DNA of 10,471 bases from Candidatus Falkowiibacteriota bacterium (lineage in GTDB: Archaea; Iainarchaeota; Iainarchaeia; Iainarchaeales; GCA-2688035). The position numbers and the translations under genes are program-made. Each line of letters starts with the position of its first letter. Position 1 is the stretch's first letter. The DNA is taken from contig JAFCBY010000051.1 in NCBI GenBank assembly GCA_017610485.1, positions 1 through 10,471 of the forward strand, written 5' to 3'. Shown here one piece after another: positions 5,468 to 10,471 of this stretch. The notes under the pieces were generated by a model. That model had not been told where the DNA came from. It did no database searches and saw only the letters and a program-made list of their open reading frames with translations.

Positions 5468-8032
5468 TCAACCGCTAACTATTTCTTCAGAAAGCGCTTC
5501 GGCTATTCTGTTGATTTCATCCTCATATTCATATGCCCAAATGAAACTCCCCCAAATACTCTTGCCGCCCCCCGCAGTGGCAATTTTTTCGATTACATTT
5601 CCGGATTCAGCCGTAAACATATGTACACCGTGCAATGTCACGTTTTTCTGAGAAAGGGCTGCAGCCTCTATCGAAACAGAGTGGTGGTCATGATCATTGT
5701 CTCCATCCCCAATCGCGACTATTACCTTGTTTTCAGTGTCTCCCTCCCAGTCAAACCTCTTTTTTACGGCATAAAGTATGTCGCCCCATCTTTCATCGCT
5801 ACCCTTGCTGTTTATGGTTGAAATGGAGTATGTAAACTTCTGGTTTCTTAAAGCTGTTTTTTTACCTGTCTCTTCAACAATTGAATTGGCGATATCTAGT
5901 AAGGTCTTCATACTCCCGCTGTCGTCGATAATGAAGAGTATCTCAATAGGTTCAGAGCCAAAGCTTTTGACTGTTTTTGTAGCCGCGTTTAGGTGTGTTG
6001 CATCTTCATTCAGCCTAAATAGCTCTTCTGAGGGGGTAATGCTGCAGAAGTCGCCGTCAGATGAGTCGATTACTGGTTTAGTTTCTTCCACTGTCGGAAT
6101 AGGCAACTGGCACACGATTGAAGCGCTAATCCCTGCGGCCTCGCAGTCCTCTTGGTTTAGTTGGATTCCTGCATTTAGGTTTACTGGTTCTGGCACTATT
6201 GAATCGTCGTTGCCATAGTAATTCGGCTCAGTGGGCAGTTTGTCTACAGCATTCCAAACCAGGTCCTGGGCTGTTTGCCTAGTGCCTTTTCCCAAAGCAT
6301 CTAAAATAGCCTGGTTTTCTATGACTTTGCCGACATCGTAGAACAGGTTTTTGGGAAGCTTCCTCCTCCTGTTTAGGCAAAATCCTGAGAAAGTGCCGGT
6401 TAAAAAACCGCAAACAGGCAGCTCAACCACAATTTCTCGTTGTATTAACGGATTGGAGTCCAATCCCTTTGCAAGGTTTTGGAATGGGGTATTGCGTGAT
6501 ACGAAAATCTGTCCAAAGGGAATTTTTACCTTTATATTTTTGTTTGTCACGTTCTTAATGGTGAAATAGACATCGTAGTCGTTTGCTACAAAGTCTGCTT
6601 TAATCTCTTTATTTATTGCGTTTCTTAGCATAATCGCGTTACTGCTGTCATTTACATAGTTGCCTTCCTTCATTGGGATACCACAGCAAGGACCAAGCGC
6701 GTTTTGACTTGTTGCACTTTCGCGTTTTTCTATTGTGACTTCAACCGTTGCCTCATTATTCTCATAGTTTTCTTCCCGCTCTGTTTCCGGCTCTTTGTTG
6801 GCAACAAGCTTGATTAAATAACTTCCAACTGGCAAGCTAACGGTAATTGATTTAATTACAGACCCTGTTTGGTTGTTTATTTCCGCTGGCTCAACCTCCA
6901 CGCTGCCTACAACATTTTCCTTCCAAAATGCCGCCACTGTGAAGCTATTCTGCACAGGGTTTTCCGCATCATTCTTTACCTTAAACGAAATTACTGCCTT
7001 AAGCGCGTTTGGCTCCTCTATAACTATGTCACTTGGGCACATTCCCTTTTCCAAAAGCATGTCAACTATATTGCTTCCAACTATGTCCGGCTCCCCATCC
7101 TTCACCGTTATACGTGGTGGCAGACCCAAATTAACATTGTCGGTCTGCTTCAAAAGCTCTGCGCACCTGCTTCCAAGAAGGCAGTCCTGGCAGTAGCATC
7201 TTGCAGTGCACTGCCCTTGGGCGCCTCCAACAAAAACAGGGCTTTCACAATTTCTTGGCATACAGTCGCTGACCGCGTTGGATGTCTCAAACTGAAAGCG
7301 TTCCTTGTCAAAGCCTGCGTTCAGGCCCCTGACTGTAATCTCTGCCTTAAACGGCCCGTTTTGATTCAGGTTAATTTCGACCCTTTTTGTTCCTGTTTCG
7401 CCCGGTAAAAGCTTTCCAAGCTCCACGGTCTTTGAAGCATGTTTCACCAGTTTCTCCTCCCACTTTTCATCCTCAAAATACATTTGGAAGATTTTTATCT
7501 CAACATCCGATTGCTCGATTTTCTGCTTGCCTGAATTTGAATAGACCACATCAAAGTGCATTTCTTCCCTGCTTAAATCAAGCTCTTTCGGGCCAGAAAC
7601 CTGGTCTATTTCAATTTGGCCGGGCTTCTCCCCAACGTAAACGTCGCAGGCATACATCGTGTCCAGCAGCTTGCATCTTGTGGTAACAACCACCGTTCTT
7701 GGATCGTTGAACTTTATTTGGTTGTTGTCCCATTCTATGGAGAGATTGCATTCCTCTGCCTGCGGGCAGCAAAACAATGGATTAATGCATTGGAACGAAA
7801 CGTTCCTTGCCCGCTTGTTAAATGTCTGCTCAGAAAACCCTTCCCCTGCCTGGAAATAGGTTTCGCTGCTGAAGGATTTGCCAAGGCCTGTTTCGCTTGC
7901 CTCTAGGCTTCTCTCAATCAGGGTGAGGTTGTCTGGCAAAGGAAAAAGAAGGGGACCCATTATCTGGTAGACCAACGCAATTACTATTAGGGTGACAATT
8001 GCATAAACCAACAACCTAAATCCGGACGGCAT
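5468..8032 (-). CDS. Membrane-anchored extracellular protein with CARDB-like and VWA domains
   Basis: An 854-residue cell-surface protein. Residues 7-30 form a hydrophobic segment (LLVYAIVTLIVIALVYQIMG) that would act as signal anchor, leaving the rest outside. Following it: an Ig-like beta region about 145-237; a cluster of seven cysteines at 257-290 (C257, 262, 275, 279, 281, 284, 290); a CARDB-like domain about 335-435 ending in NYENNEATVEV; and a C-terminal VWA domain about 690-854. The VWA MIDAS is intact: D703-x-S705-x-S707 (DDSGS) and D776 in IGDGDND. There are 21 cysteines and seven N-glycosylation sequons (N35, 77, 96, 387, 461, 494, 797), consistent with an exported disulfide-bonded glycoprotein. 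GGTGA lies 5 nt before the ATG. It is the last gene of the ligase operon. Metal-dependent protein binding or adhesion is likely; the partner is unknown. Confidence 0.85.
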   Translation of the reverse strand: MPSGFRLLVYAIVTLIVIALVYQIMGPLLFPLPDNLTLIERSLEASETGLGKSFSSETYFQAGEGFSEQTFNKRARNVSFQCINPLFCCPQAEECNLSIEWDNNQIKFNDPRTVVVTTRCKLLDTMYACDVYVGEKPGQIEIDQVSGPKELDLSREEMHFDVVYSNSGKQKIEQSDVEIKIFQMYFEDEKWEEKLVKHASKTVELGKLLPGETGTKRVEINLNQNGPFKAEITVRGLNAGFDKERFQFETSNAVSDCMPRNCESPVFVGGAQGQCTARCYCQDCLLGSRCAELLKQTDNVNLGLPPRITVKDGEPDIVGSNIVDMLLEKGMCPSDIVIEEPNALKAVISFKVKNDAENPVQNSFTVAAFWKENVVGSVEVEPAEINNQTGSVIKSITVSLPVGSYLIKLVANKEPETEREENYENNEATVEVTIEKRESATSQNALGPCCGIPMKEGNYVNDSSNAIMLRNAINKEIKADFVANDYDVYFTIKNVTNKNIKVKIPFGQIFVSRNTPFQNLAKGLDSNPLIQREIVVELPVCGFLTGTFSGFCLNRRRKLPKNLFYDVGKVIENQAILDALGKGTRQTAQDLVWNAVDKLPTEPNYYGNDDSIVPEPVNLNAGIQLNQEDCEAAGISASIVCQLPIPTVEETKPVIDSSDGDFCSITPSEELFRLNEDATHLNAATKTVKSFGSEPIEILFIIDDSGSMKTLLDIANSIVEETGKKTALRNQKFTYSISTINSKGSDERWGDILYAVKKRFDWEGDTENKVIVAIGDGDNDHDHHSVSIEAAALSQKNVTLHGVHMFTAESGNVIEKIATAGGGKSIWGSFIWAYEYEDEINRIAEALSEEIVSG

Positions 8033-8037
8033 TCACA

Positions 8038-8274
8038 TCACCTTAGCTCCAGCCTCACAAACCATTTCAGCAGGGCCGACACAACAATTCCGACTCCTGC
8101 GACAACAAGGCTGATAAAAACCACTTCCTCCAGGCTTCCAAACTTCAGGAAATAACCTGTCCAATCCATTCCCCAAAGCCTGAACGCAATAATGGCATAA
8201 AAGGCTATGATAAACCCGATAATAAGCATTGCAGTTTTGTAAAAGTTTCCGCCAAACCTAAACACAAAACCCAT
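8038..8274 (-). CDS. Small two-helix membrane protein of unknown function
   Basis: A 78-residue hypothetical protein. Two hydrophobic segments are clear: about 13-35 (TAMLIIGFIIAFYAIIAFRLWG) and about 50-70 (VFISLVVAGVGIVVSALLKW), separated by a short loop DWTGYFLKFGSLEE; both ends carry Arg/Lys, suggesting the termini are cytoplasmic. ATG 8274 is chosen because GGTGA sits 5 nt before it and it starts 1 nt after the ligase stop (TGAAATG); a longer in-frame reading to 8322 would overlap the ligase by 47 nt and lacks support. The stop is 5 nt before the VWA gene start. It is the middle gene of a tight operon, so it may assist or anchor the VWA protein; this is an inference. No family recognised. 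Confidence 0.75.
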   Translation of the reverse strand: MGFVFRFGGNFYKTAMLIIGFIIAFYAIIAFRLWGMDWTGYFLKFGSLEEVVFISLVVAGVGIVVSALLKWFVRLELR

Positions 8275-8275
8275 T

Positions 8276-10120
8276 TCATTCACCTGTCTTGACATGCCTC
8301 TGCTTTTTGAACATAGACACAATCTCTTTAACAGTTGTTGCCTCTTCCGGTCCCTTGTCCTGCCTTATCTTCACAAGCCTTGGAAAGCGCAGGGCAAAAC
8401 CCGGCTTTTCCCCCCTTTTCCCTGCGGTGTGCACAGGGCTCTTCGTAATCTCGTCGGCGTTTACTTCAATTACGTAATGGGGGTTAACCCAAACGTCTGG
8501 CTCAAGCACAGAGTCAACATTCTTCGGCTTTCCAGAGTGCTTTATTTTTGAAAGCATTTTGTGCAGCTCTACCAGCATTTCCTCACTCATTCCGGTTCCA
8601 ATCTTGGCAAGGCTCTTAAAAGAACGGCTTTTTTCATCGTAGACCGCGGTCAAAAGCCCACCCAAGCCAAACTGTGTCCTCTTTCCCTTTCCCTTAAAGA
8701 AGCCAATTATGACTGTGTCAACCGTGTCAGAGAGCTCGCCCTTATAGCTCCGCTTTAGCTTAATCCAAGAAAATTTTCTCGCACCCGCAATATACTTCGC
8801 ATTTAGATCCTTTGCAATAATTCCCTCCAGACCCTTTTCAACACTCTCGTTGAAGTATTGGTCCATCCTCTCGGCTGAATCGGTCACAATTGCATCAGTT
8901 AAGACAATTGTCTTCCCCTCTCCAATAACCTTTCCAAGCCTTTCCCTCCGCTCCTTGAAAGGAAGCCCCATCAAATTCTTTCCGCTTGCATACAGCAAGT
9001 CAAAGGCAAACAGGGTCAGCGGAAACTCCTTGGCCATCTTTCCAATACCATACTTCCTCTTCCGCTGAATTGTTACCTGAAATGGATAGTACTCCTGGGT
9101 TTCCTCGTTGAAGGCAAGGGCCTCTCCCTCAAAAATTGCGTCCTCTACACTAATCTGCTTCCTGGCGGCCTCAACTATCTCGGGAAACATCTCTGTAACA
9201 TTCTCCTGCCTCCTGCTGAAAATGCTCACCTTGCTCCCGTCCTTGTGCACAGCCAACCTAAACCCATCGTATTTACTTTCAACAGCGCATTTCCCAAGCT
9301 TTTCAACGATTTCCTTTGCGCTTGGAAGCCTCTCAGCCAAAGTCGGCCTTATTGGAACGCCTGGCTGAATGCTAATCCTCTTCAAGCCATCGAGGCCGTG
9401 CTTTTTCAACTTTTCTGCCAGGCTGCCCAAATCGCTGTGCACATTGTACTTGGCCTCAATCATTTCTCTAACCCTCAGCCTCAGCTTCCTCTCAAATTCA
9501 TCCGCCCTCTTTTCCTTCTTTTTTTCCTTAAGCTTTGCCCTAACTTCTTTCACAAGACCTTTCTCTTTTTTTCCCTCGGCCAAAAGGTTTTTTGCAAAGG
9601 CATCCATCATTGTGGAATCGCCAACGCCCAAGCGCAGGCTTCCCAGCGGAATCCTAATCAAGTACCTGGCCTCCAGCGGAGAGGCACTGTTCAACAACTC
9701 TGCCAAGAGCTTTATCTTCAGCGGCTGGCTTCCCTTTCCCTCCGACGAAGCAATTTTCATCAGGTTCCTGAAAACCTTTTCCATTGTAAGCTCTGCAGAA
9801 AAAAGGCTGCTTTGCTTTCTTTTTCCCAAAAGCTCTTCCGCAACCAACCCCAAATCACCCTTTTTCTTAAACAGCTTTTGCACCTCTCCCTTGTCATATC
9901 CAGAGGCCTTTGCAATTGCCTCCTCTACAAACTTTTCCCCAAAGCCAATCTCGACCTGCTTGTAGGCTGGAGCCAGCTGGCCCTGGCTCATGTATACGAC
10001 GCGGGCAATCTCGTCAGAATCGGCTTCCTTGAACAGGTCTGCCAGCAAGTCAGTCATCTTCAAGCGGGAGGAAACCTTTTCAATCCTGTCAAAAAAGCCG
10101 GCCAAAATCTTGAAACGCAT
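8276..10120 (-). CDS. lig: ATP-dependent DNA ligase (archaeal type)
   Basis: A 614-residue replicative/repair ligase that seals nicks in DNA via a ligase-AMP intermediate. Numbering from ATG 10120: an N-terminal DNA-binding domain about 1-200, including ARYLIRIPLGSLRLGVGDSTM; a Lys/Glu-rich linker about 185-210; the nucleotidyltransferase domain with motif I KYDGFR (catalytic K283), motif III FSRRQENVT (301-309), EGEALA, motif IV EGIIAKD (432-438) and motif V WIKLKR (452-457); and a C-terminal OB-fold ending in RFPRLVKIRQDKGPEEATT. All catalytic motifs are intact and length is usual for archaeal ligases. MRFKILAGFFDRIEK matches typical ligase starts; an in-frame extension to 10162 would run through the promoter region. 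It heads a three-gene operon with two surface/membrane proteins. Confidence 0.96.
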   Translation of the reverse strand: MRFKILAGFFDRIEKVSSRLKMTDLLADLFKEADSDEIARVVYMSQGQLAPAYKQVEIGFGEKFVEEAIAKASGYDKGEVQKLFKKKGDLGLVAEELLGKRKQSSLFSAELTMEKVFRNLMKIASSEGKGSQPLKIKLLAELLNSASPLEARYLIRIPLGSLRLGVGDSTMMDAFAKNLLAEGKKEKGLVKEVRAKLKEKKKEKRADEFERKLRLRVREMIEAKYNVHSDLGSLAEKLKKHGLDGLKRISIQPGVPIRPTLAERLPSAKEIVEKLGKCAVESKYDGFRLAVHKDGSKVSIFSRRQENVTEMFPEIVEAARKQISVEDAIFEGEALAFNEETQEYYPFQVTIQRKRKYGIGKMAKEFPLTLFAFDLLYASGKNLMGLPFKERRERLGKVIGEGKTIVLTDAIVTDSAERMDQYFNESVEKGLEGIIAKDLNAKYIAGARKFSWIKLKRSYKGELSDTVDTVIIGFFKGKGKRTQFGLGGLLTAVYDEKSRSFKSLAKIGTGMSEEMLVELHKMLSKIKHSGKPKNVDSVLEPDVWVNPHYVIEVNADEITKSPVHTAGKRGEKPGFALRFPRLVKIRQDKGPEEATTVKEIVSMFKKQRHVKTGE

Positions 10121-10140
10121 GCATAGTTTAAGGCTTTTTT

Positions 10141-10150
10141 CAAATAAAAA
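10141..10150 (-). promoter_or_regulatory. Putative TATA box of the ligase operon
   Basis: Minus-strand TTTTTATTTG, preceded by GGG, centred about 26 bp before the ATG at 10120. This spacing predicts initiation at or next to the start codon, so the ligase message would be leaderless. No GGTGA-type site precedes the ATG, in contrast to the two downstream operon genes. Confidence 0.45.
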
Positions 10151-10203
10151 CCCTTTTCTCACCCCTCTTTCAAGCCGGCTTTGAGCCTCCGCGCTAACAA
10201 AAG

Positions 10204-10212
10204 CTATAAATA
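10204..10212 (+). promoter_or_regulatory. Putative TATA box of the MFS transporter gene
   Basis: CTATAAATA, centred about 30 bp before the ATG at 10238, is the closest match to the archaeal TATA consensus in the window. The predicted transcript would begin within a few bases of the start codon. Together with 10141-10150 it makes a divergent promoter pair in a 117-bp gap. Confidence 0.6.
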
Positions 10213-10237
10213 CCTAATAAGTCCATTTTTATCCTTC

Positions 10238-10471
10238 ATGCAGCGCGAACTAAAGGTTCTTTTGTCAGCCTCAGGCTTTTCAATTCTGGCGGCAGGCCTG
10301 TTTGGCCCAATCTACGCCGTCTTTGTGGAGCGAATTGGGGGAGACCTCCTGACAGCAGGAATGGCATACTCTGCCTTTGCCATTGCGGCCGGCGTCCTAA
10401 TCTTCTTCGTCAGCAGGTGGGAAGACCATATAAAGCACAAGGAAAAGCTTGTGGTAATTGGCCGCTTCCTT
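10238..10471 (+). CDS. MFS-type transporter, N-terminal part (runs off the window)
   Basis: The first 78 codons of a gene that continues past the window edge. The protein opens MQRELKVLLSASGFSIL and has two hydrophobic segments, about 7-30 (including LAAGLFGPIYAVFV) and about 40-58 (AGMAYSAFAIAAGVLIFFVS), then a charged cytoplasmic loop RWEDHIKHKEKL leading into a third helix. A small-residue-rich TM1-TM2 and a DR/K-type loop between TM2 and TM3 are typical of major facilitator superfamily proteins, although the loop is a poor match to the GxxxDRxGRR signature. Substrate is unknown. It is read divergently from the ligase operon. Confidence 0.7.
   Translation, partial: MQRELKVLLSASGFSILAAGLFGPIYAVFVERIGGDLLTAGMAYSAFAIAAGVLIFFVSRWEDHIKHKEKLVVIGRFL

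Noticed and set aside
9245..10126. 293-codon and 198-codon (9369-9965) open frames on the plus strand inside the ligase gene
   Set aside because: They lie fully antisense to conserved ligase motifs and their translations are low-complexity Phe/Ser/Leu-rich shadows.

Overview
The window reads as chromosomal DNA of an archaeon. It carries an archaeal GatD (the archaea-specific Glu-tRNA(Gln) amidotransferase subunit), an archaeal ATP-dependent DNA ligase and an Lrp/AsnC regulator. Archaeal TATA-type promoter elements lie about 25-35 bp before most first-in-transcript start codons, and GGTGA ribosome-binding sites appear only inside one operon. A bacterial-type class II aldolase and a large cysteine-rich surface VWA protein would fit a DPANN-like or other uncultivated lineage, but I cannot place the lineage from this sequence alone.

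Layout. 147-677 (-) is a flavin reductase-like protein, divergent from 795-2402 (+), a Na+/phosphate cotransporter fused to a PhoU-like domain. Convergent with that is gatD (-), which I read as spanning 2418-3631. Its last ~57 codons lie in another frame, and about 40 conserved residues are absent at the junction near 2595-2602, so the gene is broken in this sequence. Next is an Lrp/AsnC regulator (3727-4176, -) whose start and promoter are covered by a perfect 9-6-9 inverted repeat.

A 314-bp non-coding stretch (4177-4490) separates the regulator from a class II fructose-bisphosphate aldolase (4491-5393, +). The stretch contains a likely structured RNA: two strong stem-loops with their own TATA-like element before and a T6 run after. 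I do not recognise the RNA, and it is the best candidate for something undescribed here.

From 10120 down to 5468 (-) there is a compact three-gene operon: DNA ligase, a 78-aa two-helix membrane protein, and an 854-aa membrane-anchored extracellular protein with CARDB-like and VWA domains. The gaps are 1 and 5 nt and both internal genes have GGTGA sites. Divergent from the ligase, an MFS transporter begins at 10238 (+) and runs off the end.

Functionally these are separate transcription units: phosphate uptake, tRNA-dependent Gln synthesis, sugar-phosphate metabolism, DNA repair/replication and cell surface. I saw no CRISPR array, insertion sequence, tRNA or rRNA.
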